This document shows positions 7,878 to 17,049 of a stretch of 64,000 nt of DNA, one piece after another; the stretch's first letter is position 1; each line of letters starts with the position of its first letter. The stretch covers positions 82,367-146,366 of the forward strand of contig JAZROD010000044.1 of NCBI GenBank assembly GCA_045648505.1, written 5' to 3'. The DNA is from RGIG8700 sp045648505. Lineage in GTDB: Bacteria; Bacillota; Clostridia; RGIG6154. The position numbers and the translations under genes are program-made. The notes beneath the pieces were generated by a model that was not told where the DNA came from, ran no database searches, and saw only the letters and a program-made list of their open reading frames with translations.

Positions 7878-8798
7878 TCATATCTCTGCATTGTCAGCCT
7901 TGTTTTTCTCAAAGCTGTCAAGTGCCTTTTCAACCTCGTTATACAAAGGAATTGACGGTGCTGCACCCATTCTTGAAACAGCTATTGCCGATGCTGTTGC
8001 CGCTATCTGCAACGACTTTTTAACACTGCTTCCTTTTGCTATTTCCGAAACAAAGTAGCCTGTGAATGTATCTCCTGCCGCAGTTGTATCTTTAACCTCA
8101 ACTCTGTATGCTGACTGATATATTTTATTTTCTCCGTCGAAATAAACACTTCCGTTTTTGCCCAATGTCAGAACTATTTTAAGGTGCGGATATTTGTTTT
8201 TCAAAACAACAAGTGCCTCTTCCGGCTCACTGCATCCTGATATTCCTTTTGCTTCCACTTCATTAAGGATAACATAAGAAATCATATTATAGTCTATATT
8301 CATAAGCCTTTCATCAAAAGGAGACGGATTTAAAACTATGCACATATTTTTCTCGTATGCTTTTTTTATAATATAATCTATGTTACTTATTTCATTCTGT
8401 AAAACTATGATATCTTTTTCTGTAAAATCACAAAGGACTTCATCTATCATCTTTTTTGTTATTTTTTCATTTGAGCCCGGGAAAAGAAAAATTGAGTTTT
8501 CTCCCTTTGCGCTTACCTGAATTATGGCGTGACCATTTTTAATATCTGTTTTTTTAAGATAAGATACATCAACTCCGCTTTCCGCTAAAATATCAGAAAG
8601 CAACTGTCCGTCATTTCCTATACAGCCTGCGTGATATACCTTTGCTCCCGCCCTTGCAAGAGCTATAGACTGATTAAGTCCTTTTCCGCCCGGAAATATA
8701 TCAAAGGCGTATGTTGTTTCTGTTTCTCCCGGACTTACTATGTGGTCAAGAGAATACACAAAATCAATATTACAAGATCCAAAATTCAATATTTTCAT
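7878..8798 (-). CDS. PfkB family carbohydrate kinase, ribokinase-like
   Basis: 306 residues. Both PfkB signatures are present: FPGGKGLNQSIALARAG near residue 32 and DTTAAGDTFTGYF near residue 238, whose second Asp is the catalytic base. It phosphorylates a sugar or nucleoside with ATP in the cytoplasm. The N-terminus (NFGSCNIDFVYSLDHIVSPG) is ribokinase-like. No sugar transporter or nucleosidase is adjacent, so the substrate is unknown. Unlinked to the germination lipoprotein downstream, since a hairpin lies between and it has its own promoter. Confidence 0.85.
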   Translation of the reverse strand: MKILNFGSCNIDFVYSLDHIVSPGETETTYAFDIFPGGKGLNQSIALARAGAKVYHAGCIGNDGQLLSDILAESGVDVSYLKKTDIKNGHAIIQVSAKGENSIFLFPGSNEKITKKMIDEVLCDFTEKDIIVLQNEISNIDYIIKKAYEKNMCIVLNPSPFDERLMNIDYNMISYVILNEVEAKGISGCSEPEEALVVLKNKYPHLKIVLTLGKNGSVYFDGENKIYQSAYRVEVKDTTAAGDTFTGYFVSEIAKGSSVKKSLQIAATASAIAVSRMGAAPSIPLYNEVEKALDSFEKNKADNAEI

Positions 8799-8816
8799 TT
8801 ATTTCACCCCAATACC

Positions 8817-8845
8817 ATTATATTATTTTTTCTCATAATAATCAA
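8817..8845 (-). promoter_or_regulatory. Promoter of the PfkB kinase gene
   Basis: On the minus strand: TTGATT (8845-8840), 17-bp spacer, TATAAT (8822-8817), close to the ATG at 8798. Confidence 0.6.
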
Positions 8846-8873
8846 GGTCTGTTTTATTAAAAAACAGACCTTT
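8844..8873 (-). terminator. Hairpin after the GerMN lipoprotein gene
   Basis: Stem AAGGTCTGTTTT / AAAACAGACCTT. The following minus-strand sequence is only moderately T-rich, so termination may be partial. It overlaps the -35 of the kinase promoter. Confidence 0.55.
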
Positions 8874-8883
8874 AACAATATAT

Positions 8884-9798
8884 TTACTTTTGTATAAGTT
8901 CACTGTCTCTTGTAAAAGGCTCGTTGAAAATAAGATGAATAAACACATCTTTTTTCTGCCCTTCTATAAGAAACTGTACTCTTTCTACTCCTTCTACTTC
9001 TGTAAGGGAGTTAACGATTGAATAAACCGTCATCATTTCACCGGCAGAACCGCCTGTGTGCCTGTTTTTAAATTCCTGAGAAAGATTTACAAAACATACG
9101 CCTTCTTTGGTTTCAACCGAAAGAATTTTAGTTTCGGCAGGTATTGTTTTCATAAGCTTTGGATTTACAGGACCTTTTATAAGTTCCTTAAGAACTCTCA
9201 TTTCCATTGTTTCCTTTTCAGAAACAGTTATCTCTCTTGCTTCTGCAATAAGCTTTTCTGATTTTAAATCGGAGAAATAAAGTTTTATATATTTCTTTTC
9301 TTCTGTTTCAGGTTCTGTATCATATACCACATCTTCCTTACCGAGAATGCCGATTTCTTCACCGTCGCTGTCCACCATTGGCTCGCCATCAACCAGAAGC
9401 TTCACGCCTGTTATTTCGTTCATCATTGTCATTGTTTTTACAAGAGAGGTTCTTATTAAAATATTTTCACTTTCTTCAGGCGTATATATTTCTTCTGAAA
9501 AATCCAGGGTTAATATGCCTTCTGAAAATTTCACTGATAAAAGCTTTGTTTCTGCAGGAATTAATCTTACAAGGTTCTGGGAAGACGGACCTTTAAGCAG
9601 TTCATTTACTACAGTTTCATATATCTCGTCTATTGTTGTAACATAAACCTTTACTGTTTCTGACGCAAGCCCGGTTTTTCCTGCACCTGCAAAGAAGAGT
9701 TCAGTTTCGTATTCTATTAATCCCTTGTTTTCCTTTGAGCAGGCACAAATGCCCATCATCAATGCTATACTTAAAATTACGCAAATTATCTTTTTCAC
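8884..9798 (-). CDS. Lipoprotein with two GerMN domains
   Basis: 304 residues. Signal peptide and lipobox GICAC put it on the outer face of the membrane with a lipidated Cys near residue 20. Two GerMN (sporulation and spore germination) domains follow: one ends in GVKLLVDGEPMVDSDGEEIG, the second runs through KLYFSDLKSEKLIAEARE to VQFLIEGQKKDVF. Each carries the GP repeat (LLKGPSSQNLVRLIP; LIKGPVNPKLMKTIP). Bacillus GerM is needed for sporulation and germination. GTG 9798 is chosen because GGAGCTG lies upstream; the TTG directly after the kinase stop has none. It is the last gene of the response regulator-histidine kinase operon, so the pair may sense an envelope signal; this is inference. 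Confidence 0.83.
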   Translation of the reverse strand: MKKIICVILSIALMMGICACSKENKGLIEYETELFFAGAGKTGLASETVKVYVTTIDEIYETVVNELLKGPSSQNLVRLIPAETKLLSVKFSEGILTLDFSEEIYTPEESENILIRTSLVKTMTMMNEITGVKLLVDGEPMVDSDGEEIGILGKEDVVYDTEPETEEKKYIKLYFSDLKSEKLIAEAREITVSEKETMEMRVLKELIKGPVNPKLMKTIPAETKILSVETKEGVCFVNLSQEFKNRHTGGSAGEMMTVYSIVNSLTEVEGVERVQFLIEGQKKDVFIHLIFNEPFTRDSELIQK

Positions 9799-9813
9799 TT
9801 TTTTCAGCTCCAA

Positions 9814-11184
9814 TCATCCCAATCTTTTAGGAATGGTTATTTTCATTTTTGTTCCGCTATCCACAATACTTTCAACATCAATTTCTCCGCCGTGCATAAG
9901 CACAAGTTCTTTAACAATTGAAAGTCCAAGCCCTGTTCCACCACTTTCTCTGGACCTTGCTTTATCAACTCTGTAGAATCGGTCAAAGATTTTATTTATA
10001 TCATTTTCAGGAATACCCACTCCGTTATCTGCAACTTCTATTCTGCAGTTTTTGCCTTCATCATACACCCCTACTTCAACCTTGCCACCGCTTTGAGTAT
10101 ATTTTATGGCGTTATCGGTTATGTTATAAACCACCTGCCACAGTTTTTCTCTGTCCGCCATAGCAATTATTTCGCCTTCTGTTATATGAGTCATTTCAAT
10201 ACCTCTGCTTTCGGCAACAGGTGTTAAGCTTTTTACAATTCTCTGGCTCATTTCATTTATGTCCGTAACTTTAAGGCTTAAAGGCTCTGCTTCTGTATCT
10301 ATTTTTGTCAAAGACAACAATCTTTCAATAATTTTGTTAAGTCGATCAATTTCGCCTGTTATGTCCACCATAAATTCTCTTATGGTTTCGCCGTCTATTT
10401 CAGGCATAGAAAGTACAGATTCCGAAAGAAGCTTAATAGAGCTTAATGGTGTTTTAAGCTCGTGAGAAGCATTTGAAACAAAGGTTCTTCTTTTCTCCTC
10501 CATTTCACTCAATCTGCCCGAAAGCGTATTAAATGCTTCCGCAAGGCTTTCAAGTTCTGCGCTTCCTTTGAATTTAACAAGTTCTCTTTCATTTTCAAAT
10601 TCTGCCCGTGTAAGTCTTGATGTGAGTTTTTCAATAGGACTTACGATAATATCCGCCATAGCGGCACTTAAAATACCGATAAGAATACAAACCACAATGG
10701 AAATAACATATAAAAGCCATTTTATGTCTTTTATAAAATCATCTGTTGCACTTGCAACATTTGTTATATAAACAACACCCACAATTTCAGAATTTGAAAT
10801 AACCGAAACCGCAGTCTGAACAACTGTTCCCACATCTTTTTCCTTATAGTTTGAAACAACGTCCTTACCTTTAACGGCGTTTATGATTTCATCCTTTACG
10901 AAGATTTTTCCTTCGATATTGTTATTTATTCCGCTGTCAAAAATAACTCTCGCATGGATATCGGAAACTATAACACGCATTGAAGACGGAAGATTAAGGT
11001 CTTCCACCACATTTTCTATTTGCTTTGGTCTTGCTTTAATATCTTCAGCAATTAAGTTTGCCACAATGTTTGCATTTGCCATAAGCTCCACTTCTTCTCT
11101 GTTATAAAGATAGTTGCCTATGGATGCAGTTACATAAGTTGATATAAACAAAAGGGCTAAAACTATAATTCCAAGATATGTCAT
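9814..11184 (-). CDS. Membrane sensor histidine kinase
   Basis: 456 residues. Membrane helix near 4-22, an extracellular sensor of about 130 residues, a second helix near 156-177, HAMP near 178-230, HisKA with His241 in SNASHELKTPLSSIK, and a HATPase domain with N box (VVYNITDNAIKYT), DNGVGIP and GGTGLGLSI. Architecture is that of PhoR/ResE-type kinases; the signal is unknown. ATG 11184 has a weak AAGGGT upstream. The open frame continues to about 11223 (KNWFRKTRVRLV), which resembles the usual start of these kinases, so translation may begin at ATT 11223 just after the regulator. Confidence 0.9.
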   Translation of the reverse strand: MTYLGIIVLALLFISTYVTASIGNYLYNREEVELMANANIVANLIAEDIKARPKQIENVVEDLNLPSSMRVIVSDIHARVIFDSGINNNIEGKIFVKDEIINAVKGKDVVSNYKEKDVGTVVQTAVSVISNSEIVGVVYITNVASATDDFIKDIKWLLYVISIVVCILIGILSAAMADIIVSPIEKLTSRLTRAEFENERELVKFKGSAELESLAEAFNTLSGRLSEMEEKRRTFVSNASHELKTPLSSIKLLSESVLSMPEIDGETIREFMVDITGEIDRLNKIIERLLSLTKIDTEAEPLSLKVTDINEMSQRIVKSLTPVAESRGIEMTHITEGEIIAMADREKLWQVVYNITDNAIKYTQSGGKVEVGVYDEGKNCRIEVADNGVGIPENDINKIFDRFYRVDKARSRESGGTGLGLSIVKELVLMHGGEIDVESIVDSGTKMKITIPKRLG

Positions 11185-11218
11185 TACAAGTCTTACCCTT
11201 GTTTTTCTGAACCAGTTT

Positions 11219-11896
11219 TTAATTTTCTTTGAAGTAATAACCTACACCCCATTTTGTAAGAATATATTTAGGCTGAGCAGGATTTTCCTCAACCTTTTCT
11301 CTTAATCTTCTCATATGAACATCAACTGTTCTTACATCGCCTGATTTATTTGCACCCCAGATCAAATCAAAAAGGTCATCTCTTGAATAAACTCTGCCGG
11401 GATTTGAAAGGAAAAGGTCAATAATATTATATTCTTTAACCGTAAGCTCAACAACTCTTCCGTCAACAATCATCTGTCTTGTTCGGCGGTCAAGCTTAAC
11501 ACCTGATGTTTCCTGCGCCTCTTCTGCCTGTTGCGGTTTTGCTCTTCTTCTTAAAATCGCCTTCACTCTTGCTTTAAGCTCAAGAATGTTAAAAGGCTTG
11601 GTAAGATAATCATCCGCACCATATTCAAGGCCCATAATTTTATCCATATCATCACTTTTAGCTGTAAGCATAATGATTGGAACAGAGGAGGTTTCTCTGA
11701 CTTTCTGGCACACCTCAAGACCATCCATTTTAGGAAGCATAAGGTCAAGAATAATAAGGTCTATGTCCTTGGTTTTTGCAATTCTTACGGCTTCTTCACC
11801 GTCGCCTGCAGTTTCAACTTCATAGCCATCCTGTTCAAAATTAAATTTAAGTCCCTTAACCAAAAGTCTTTCGTCATCTACAATTAAAAGTTTCAT
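11219..11896 (-). CDS. OmpR/PhoB family response regulator
   Basis: 225 residues. The receiver domain has the acidic pair in VDDE, phospho-acceptor Asp51 in LIILDLMLPKMDG and Lys in LTKPFNILEL. The winged-helix output domain is at about 130-225 (DVHMRRLREKVEENP). ATG 11896 is preferred because GGAGG ends six bases before it. It pairs with the kinase just downstream. It resembles the PhoP/ResD/WalR class; which of these cannot be told without a search. Confidence 0.93.
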   Translation of the reverse strand: MKLLIVDDERLLVKGLKFNFEQDGYEVETAGDGEEAVRIAKTKDIDLIILDLMLPKMDGLEVCQKVRETSSVPIIMLTAKSDDMDKIMGLEYGADDYLTKPFNILELKARVKAILRRRAKPQQAEEAQETSGVKLDRRTRQMIVDGRVVELTVKEYNIIDLFLSNPGRVYSRDDLFDLIWGANKSGDVRTVDVHMRRLREKVEENPAQPKYILTKWGVGYYFKEN

Positions 11897-11924
11897 ATTA
11901 TCCTCCACTACTTTACTACTTTAA

Positions 11925-11953
11925 ATGATACATCAAAATCAAAATAATTGCAA
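11925..11953 (-). promoter_or_regulatory. Promoter of the response regulator-kinase-GerMN operon
   Basis: On the minus strand: TTGCAA (11953-11948), 17-bp spacer, TATCAT (11930-11925). It diverges from the DacF-like gene's promoter 19 bases away. Confidence 0.6.
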
Positions 11954-11971
11954 TATTTTTTATGATTTTAT

Positions 11972-12000
11972 TTGAATTTATATGGCTTTTATGTTAGAAT
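11972..12000 (+). promoter_or_regulatory. Promoter of the DacF-like/FemAB/Alr operon
   Basis: TTGAAT (11972-11977), 17-bp spacer, TAGAAT (11995-12000), 33 bases before the ATG. A TATAAT at 12011 is an alternative -10 without a good -35. Confidence 0.55.
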
Positions 12001-12032
12001 ATAATTACTATATAATATGCGGTGATAATTGT

Positions 12033-13322
12033 ATGAAAAAAACTTTAAGTTTTATACTGATTTTTATTATAATATTCTCTTTCACAAGCCCTGTTTCAGC
12101 AAATATCGACAAGGTTGCGGCATCTACCTATTACCTAGTTGCCCCTGATACAGGAAGCGTTCTTGCGGAAAAGAACTGTTCCGGTAACCTTGACCCCGGA
12201 GATTTCTCAAAGATAATGACGGCAATCATTGCCATTGAAAAACTAAACAAGGATTCATACCTTGCTTTCTCTGCCGAAAGTCTTTCTTTTAAAAACAATT
12301 TCGGCAACATTATGAGCGTAAAAGAAGGCTACAGCATCAAAGTTTATGAGCATCTTCAGAATATGCTTCTTCTCTTTTCGGATGCAAGTGCCAATCAGCT
12401 TGCCATTTCCATCAGTGAAAACAAAGACAATTTCGTTAAAGAGATGAACAAAAAAGCTCTTGCCCTTGATATGAAGGATACCACCTTTACTTCTCCGTCA
12501 GGCTTTGATGGTGAAAGTGGTAAAACAACGGTTTACGACCTTGTCAAGCTTGCACAGTATGCTATGGACCTTCCGCTTTTTGCAGAAATTTCTGCAACAG
12601 ATGTTTTTTATGTTAACTTAAACGGTGAAGAAAAGAAATTTTCAAGCAGAAATCACCTTATAAGCAAATACACCTATTCCGATTACACCTACAAGGCTGC
12701 ACTTGGAATAATGCCTTCTTATTTTACTGATAATGCAAATTTTATTGCATATAGCGAAAAAAATTCATCAAAACTTATTGCGGTTGTGGTAAACAGTCCC
12801 AGCGATTCAAACCTTACTGTTTACAGAGATGTTATAAACCTTCTTTCTTACGGATACAATAATTTTCATTATTCTGTCATCTGCAGAGAAGGTGAAATAA
12901 TTGACCAGATTCCCGTAATCGGCGGAAGAGCAGATGCCGTTACACTGCAATGCGACTCTTCGGTCCGTGCACCTTTACCCAACGGATATGACCACGAGCT
13001 TTTAGAGGTTAATGTCCGTAAAAACAATGAAAAAGTGCGAGCACCAATAAGAAAGGGTACAATTCTTGGTTATGCCGATTATAAGTATGGCGAAAATCAC
13101 ATTGCAACCATTCCTTTAGTTGCAGATAAAGATATTGGCTTCAGCCTTTTATCCTTTATACATGACACCCTTTTCGGTTCAATCAACACAACATTTTTAT
13201 TTATACTTATACTTTTGATTTTTATCTGGTGTATTCTTTCTTCAAAATCAAAAGCACAGAAGGCAAAGCGTGCCAGAAAAAGAAAAGAAATTATTGAGAA
13301 AATAGACAGAGAAAGGAAATAA
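12033..13322 (+). CDS. DacF-like D,D-carboxypeptidase homologue with degenerate catalytic motifs
   Basis: 429 residues. Signal peptide, an S11 serine-peptidase (PBP5/DacF) fold, a C-terminal beta domain (about 285-370) and a terminal membrane helix (TTFLFILILLIFIWCILSS), the DacF plan. The active site is lost. The SxxK serine is Asp57 in PGDFSKIMTA, where active relatives have PASxTKIMTA. The SxN motif reads S116-D-A. The KTG region reads KAALG. All three were checked on the DNA. Surrounding conserved segments (IMTAIIAIEKL; TFTSPSGFDG) are intact, so it is an inactive relative rather than a misread. It may bind wall or regulate other enzymes, by inference. First gene of an operon with FemAB and alanine racemase. 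Confidence 0.85.
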   Translation: MKKTLSFILIFIIIFSFTSPVSANIDKVAASTYYLVAPDTGSVLAEKNCSGNLDPGDFSKIMTAIIAIEKLNKDSYLAFSAESLSFKNNFGNIMSVKEGYSIKVYEHLQNMLLLFSDASANQLAISISENKDNFVKEMNKKALALDMKDTTFTSPSGFDGESGKTTVYDLVKLAQYAMDLPLFAEISATDVFYVNLNGEEKKFSSRNHLISKYTYSDYTYKAALGIMPSYFTDNANFIAYSEKNSSKLIAVVVNSPSDSNLTVYRDVINLLSYGYNNFHYSVICREGEIIDQIPVIGGRADAVTLQCDSSVRAPLPNGYDHELLEVNVRKNNEKVRAPIRKGTILGYADYKYGENHIATIPLVADKDIGFSLLSFIHDTLFGSINTTFLFILILLIFIWCILSSKSKAQKAKRARKRKEIIEKIDRERK

Positions 13323-13326
13323 ACAA

Positions 13327-14385
13327 ATGATTTTAAAACAGACAGAAGAAAATTTAAAAGAGCTTGACGCTTTTATGCAATCTTCCTTAAAAAGCAATTT
13401 TGCTCAGTCAAAAATGTGGGCAAATTTAAAAGATAACTGGAAAAACGAAATCGTTGTAAGCCGTGATGAAGACGGTAAAATCAACGGTGCTATGAGCATT
13501 CTCATCAGAAAAGTTCCTTTCTTTAAAAACACTCTTATGTATGCTCCTAGAGGTCCTGTTTGTGACATTCACAACAAAAAAATTCTTTTTGAGCTTTTTG
13601 ACTCAACAAAAGAACTTGCAAAAGAGCATAAAGCCTATGTTTTAAAAATTGACCCTGATATTAAAATAGATGATGAAGAATTCAAAGCAATTGTAAAGGA
13701 ATATGGTTTTAAAATCCAGAAGCCTACAAAGAACTTTGAAGGAATTCAGCCAAGATTTGTTTTCAGACTTGATGTTGAAAATAAAACAGAGGACGAGGTT
13801 TTTGCATCATTCCACAACAAGACAAGATATAATGTGCGTGTTGCACTTAAAAACAATGTTACTGTTACAATCGGCAACCGTGACGACCTTAAAAGATTCC
13901 ACGAAATTATGGTTGAAACAGGTGCAAGAGATGAATTCGTTATAAGAAATCTTGCATACTTTGAAAAAATGTATGATATGATGGCACCAACAGATAATTT
14001 AAGACTTTACCTTGCCCACTATGAAGGAAACATTGTTGCAGGTACTATTGCAATCAAATATGGCGACAAGGTGTGGTATCTTTACGGTGCAAGCTCAAAC
14101 GCTTCAAGAAATGTTATGCCAAACTATCTTCTTCAGTGGGAAATGATTAAATGGGCAATTAAAGAAAAATGCAGAGTTTATGACTTCAGAGGCGTTTCAG
14201 GTGATTTAAGCGAAGATAATCCTTTATATGGTCTTTACCGTTTCAAAAAAGGCTTCAGCGGTGAATTTACTGAATTTATCGGCGATATTGACCTGGTTTA
14301 CTCTCCACTTATGAAATTTGCAATTGACAAAGGTGAAAGACTTTACAGAAACTTGAGAAGAAAGGTTATGCTCCGCAAGAAATGA
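13327..14385 (+). CDS. FemAB/FemX family aminoacyltransferase
   Basis: 352 residues with two GNAT-like folds. Motifs of the FemABX family: NFAQSKMWANLK near the start, YAPRGPVCD, NKTRYNVRVALKN, and DFRGVSGDLSEDNPLYGLYRFK near the C-terminus shared with lipid II:glycine glycyltransferases. These enzymes add amino acids from tRNA to the stem peptide of lipid II at the inner membrane face. RBS GAAAGGAAA. Its stop overlaps the racemase start by four bases. Which amino acid is used is not visible; alanine would suit the racemase neighbour. Confidence 0.88.
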   Translation: MILKQTEENLKELDAFMQSSLKSNFAQSKMWANLKDNWKNEIVVSRDEDGKINGAMSILIRKVPFFKNTLMYAPRGPVCDIHNKKILFELFDSTKELAKEHKAYVLKIDPDIKIDDEEFKAIVKEYGFKIQKPTKNFEGIQPRFVFRLDVENKTEDEVFASFHNKTRYNVRVALKNNVTVTIGNRDDLKRFHEIMVETGARDEFVIRNLAYFEKMYDMMAPTDNLRLYLAHYEGNIVAGTIAIKYGDKVWYLYGASSNASRNVMPNYLLQWEMIKWAIKEKCRVYDFRGVSGDLSEDNPLYGLYRFKKGFSGEFTEFIGDIDLVYSPLMKFAIDKGERLYRNLRRKVMLRKK

Positions 14386-15458
14386 ATAAATTAGTTATTG
14401 AAAAAGAACTTTTAAAGCATAATGTTGAAACAATAAAAGCTCACGCAGGCAACACTCCCGTTATGGGCATTGTAAAATGCAACGGCTACGGTCTGGGACT
14501 TGTTGAATATTCAAAGCTTCTTCTTGAATACGGCATTGACCTTCTTGGTGTTTCCTGTTTTGATGAGGCAATCGCCTTGAAAGACAATGGTATTAACTGC
14601 GAAATTGTGCTTTTAACACCCTATTCAGACGAAGATGTTTTAAAAGAAATTGTTAAAAGAGATATTATTGCAACCGTTGGCTCTACAACTTCTGCAAAAG
14701 CACTTGAAAATGCAGGTGTTGTCCTTGGGAAAACACCAAGAGCAAATATAGAAATAGATACAGGTATGGGAAGATGCGGTTTTTCGGTGGAAAAGCTTGA
14801 TGAAATCCTTTCCGTTAAAGACCTGCTTATTGATTATTGCGGTACATTTTCTCATTTTTCTTTCAGCTTTGCAGACAAGGATGTTTATGTTTTAAATCAG
14901 CTTGAGAAATTTGAAAAAGCAATCACCTACTTAAACAATAACGGCTTTAAAACAGGTGTTCTTCATATTGCGAACTCATCTGCTTTTATGAAATACAAAG
15001 AAACTCACCTTGATATGGTGAGAGTGGGTTCTGCACTCCTTGGAAGAGTTGAAGGGGCAGAAAGCTTCGGCCTTAAAAAAATCGGATATCTTGAAACAAG
15101 AGTTATTGAAACAAACCTTTTGAAAAAAGGTTCAAATGTTGGCTATGCGAACACCTTCAAAGTGAAAAAAGATACCGAAACAGCCATAATTCCAATAGGT
15201 TATGCAGATGGTTTCTTAACCGAGAAAAAGAGAGACACATTCCGTTTTTTCGACACTTTAAGATATATCAAAGAAGCAATTTTACCCGGGAAATATTTTG
15301 TTAAAATCAATAACACCCCTGCAAAAATAATCGGCAGAGTTGGGATGTTCAATATCATCTGCGATGTTACTGGTATGAATGTTGTTCCCGGTGACAAGGT
15401 TACTGCAAATGTAAACCCTATACTGCTTGATAATTCTGTCACAAGAGAATATATTTAA
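14382..15458 (+). CDS. alr: Alanine racemase (PLP-dependent, fold type III)
   Basis: 358 residues. The PLP lysine is Lys32 in GIVKCNGYGLG, a variant of the usual VKANAYGHG. The second catalytic residue, Tyr255, is in VGYANTF, followed by IIPIGYADGF. It interconverts L- and D-alanine for peptidoglycan. The match is divergent in places, so serine racemisation of the VanT type is possible. Its ATG overlaps the FemAB stop (ATGA), and the three genes form a wall precursor operon. Confidence 0.82.
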   Translation: MNKLVIEKELLKHNVETIKAHAGNTPVMGIVKCNGYGLGLVEYSKLLLEYGIDLLGVSCFDEAIALKDNGINCEIVLLTPYSDEDVLKEIVKRDIIATVGSTTSAKALENAGVVLGKTPRANIEIDTGMGRCGFSVEKLDEILSVKDLLIDYCGTFSHFSFSFADKDVYVLNQLEKFEKAITYLNNNGFKTGVLHIANSSAFMKYKETHLDMVRVGSALLGRVEGAESFGLKKIGYLETRVIETNLLKKGSNVGYANTFKVKKDTETAIIPIGYADGFLTEKKRDTFRFFDTLRYIKEAILPGKYFVKINNTPAKIIGRVGMFNIICDVTGMNVVPGDKVTANVNPILLDNSVTREYI

Positions 15459-15490
15459 AAGAAGAGCCTTACAGGCTCTTCTTTAATTTA
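15457..15490. terminator. Bidirectional terminator between alr and sipL
   Basis: Stem AAAGAAGAGCCT / AGGCTCTTCTTT around a 3-nt loop, A-rich on the left and T-rich on the right. It overlaps the sipL stop codon. Confidence 0.75.
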
Positions 15491-17016
15491 GGTATAATAA
15501 GTCTTGTTCCTTTTTTGGCTTTATTGTCCGAAAGCTTATTCAACTCTTTTATAACCTCAACCGATGCACCGTATTTTTTTGCAATATTCCACACATCTTC
15601 CCCTTCGTCTGCAAAATAAATCGTCAAAGATGGCTTTTTTTCTGTTGCTTCAGACAAGGAAACATCTGTTACAGGACTGATTATCTTTTCATCATAAACT
15701 ATTCCCTCTGCTCCGATATTTACACTTACTTCCACACTGTTTTCATTAACCTGACTGCAGGAAACTTTAAGTGCCGATAAATCAATATCACACACAGACT
15801 CACTGTTTATATTTGAGCATTTGATTTTTTCATTTATTTTTACTTCCTTGTGAAGATTGTTTACAGGAAGTTCATTGTCCTGTGAAATATAAAGCACATA
15901 AATTTCTGCGGTTGCGCTTATGGTAATTCCTGATGAATCTGCAGATATTTCGTCTAAAAAAACATCACATTGAGTGTTGTATACCTTGCTTATGGAAGGT
16001 GCATCCCCTTCTGTATACAAAACTTCTTTCAGAGCTATCTGTTTTGAAACACTTTCTGCCACAGAACTGATTTTAACCTTTTCTTTAACAAGCTCCGCAT
16101 TTTTATCTGTGGAATATCCGTCACTGATAAGGCTTTGTTTTTCTTCTCTTATTCCTCTTATTTTTGCATTTATGTCCGCCTTTAAATTAACTGCATTGAT
16201 GTTTCCTGCATCATCGCCCTTAATATCATATTCCACAAACATTGGTGAAAGTGCAACAGAGCTTTTCATATTTTCTTCAAGACCTTCCGCTTCCACCACC
16301 TCTGTGAAGGGAATTTCACTTGAAAACACATTAAGCTCATTTTCACCTGAAACTGCATAAACCACAGAAGCTGTAAGAGTTCCTTTTAAAACCACTTTGT
16401 TGTTTATAGGTTTTGCAGAGAAACTGTCAACGCTCACATTCACCTTTACCACATCTTCTGCCAAAGGCTCGGAAACAGGAATTGCAATAATATCTGAAAC
16501 CGAAAATTTTCTGTTTACGGTTTTATCAAAACTTATGTAGCTTACCTCATCGCATTTAAGTTCAAGACTGTGGTTTTCCACATTGCACACAACTTCCTGT
16601 TCGTTAAAGCTGTATACCTTTATTTTAGTCAGTATTTCTGCTTTTACATTAACCTTTCTTCCGTTCACAACACGAAAGCTTACGCTTTCTGTTTCACATT
16701 CTGCAACAGAAATCATATTTTCATCCACACCGCTTATTTCTTTAACATCCGTAAAATCACAGGTGCAATGCATACTTTTTATACATCCGCTTCCTTTTTC
16801 AGGCATATAAAGTATGCAAAAATCAACTTTACCACTATTTATAACTCTGTCATTTTTAACTTCGCTTGACAAAATATGAGAACTTGCATCAACCTGAAGA
16901 ATCTTGCCAATATCCGGTTTATTCTGGGGAACAACCGCATCATTTTCAACCAGTGTTCTCTGATTGCCTGAAAAATATCTGTTTTCAGTTTTAAGTGTAT
17001 TTCTTATTAACTCCAT
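15469..17016 (-). CDS. sipL: SpoIVA-interacting spore coat protein SipL (DUF3794 repeats plus LysM)
   Basis: 515 residues, almost the length of Clostridioides difficile SipL. The N-terminus (NQRTLVENDAVVPQNKPDIG) is the DUF3794 signature, repeats of that fold fill the middle, and a LysM domain ends the protein (EDVWNIAKKYGASVEVIKEL). In C. difficile SipL binds SpoIVA through its LysM domain and attaches the coat to the forespore; it replaces the Bacillus protein SpoVID. RBS GGAG before ATG. It diverges from the gerA operon 33 bases away, so both are probably sporulation-controlled, though I did not recognise the sigma factor site. Confidence 0.88.
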   Translation of the reverse strand: MELIRNTLKTENRYFSGNQRTLVENDAVVPQNKPDIGKILQVDASSHILSSEVKNDRVINSGKVDFCILYMPEKGSGCIKSMHCTCDFTDVKEISGVDENMISVAECETESVSFRVVNGRKVNVKAEILTKIKVYSFNEQEVVCNVENHSLELKCDEVSYISFDKTVNRKFSVSDIIAIPVSEPLAEDVVKVNVSVDSFSAKPINNKVVLKGTLTASVVYAVSGENELNVFSSEIPFTEVVEAEGLEENMKSSVALSPMFVEYDIKGDDAGNINAVNLKADINAKIRGIREEKQSLISDGYSTDKNAELVKEKVKISSVAESVSKQIALKEVLYTEGDAPSISKVYNTQCDVFLDEISADSSGITISATAEIYVLYISQDNELPVNNLHKEVKINEKIKCSNINSESVCDIDLSALKVSCSQVNENSVEVSVNIGAEGIVYDEKIISPVTDVSLSEATEKKPSLTIYFADEGEDVWNIAKKYGASVEVIKELNKLSDNKAKKGTRLIIPKLKKSL

Positions 17017-17049
17017 ATCTCATTCTCCTTATTCTTTTTATTAAATAAT

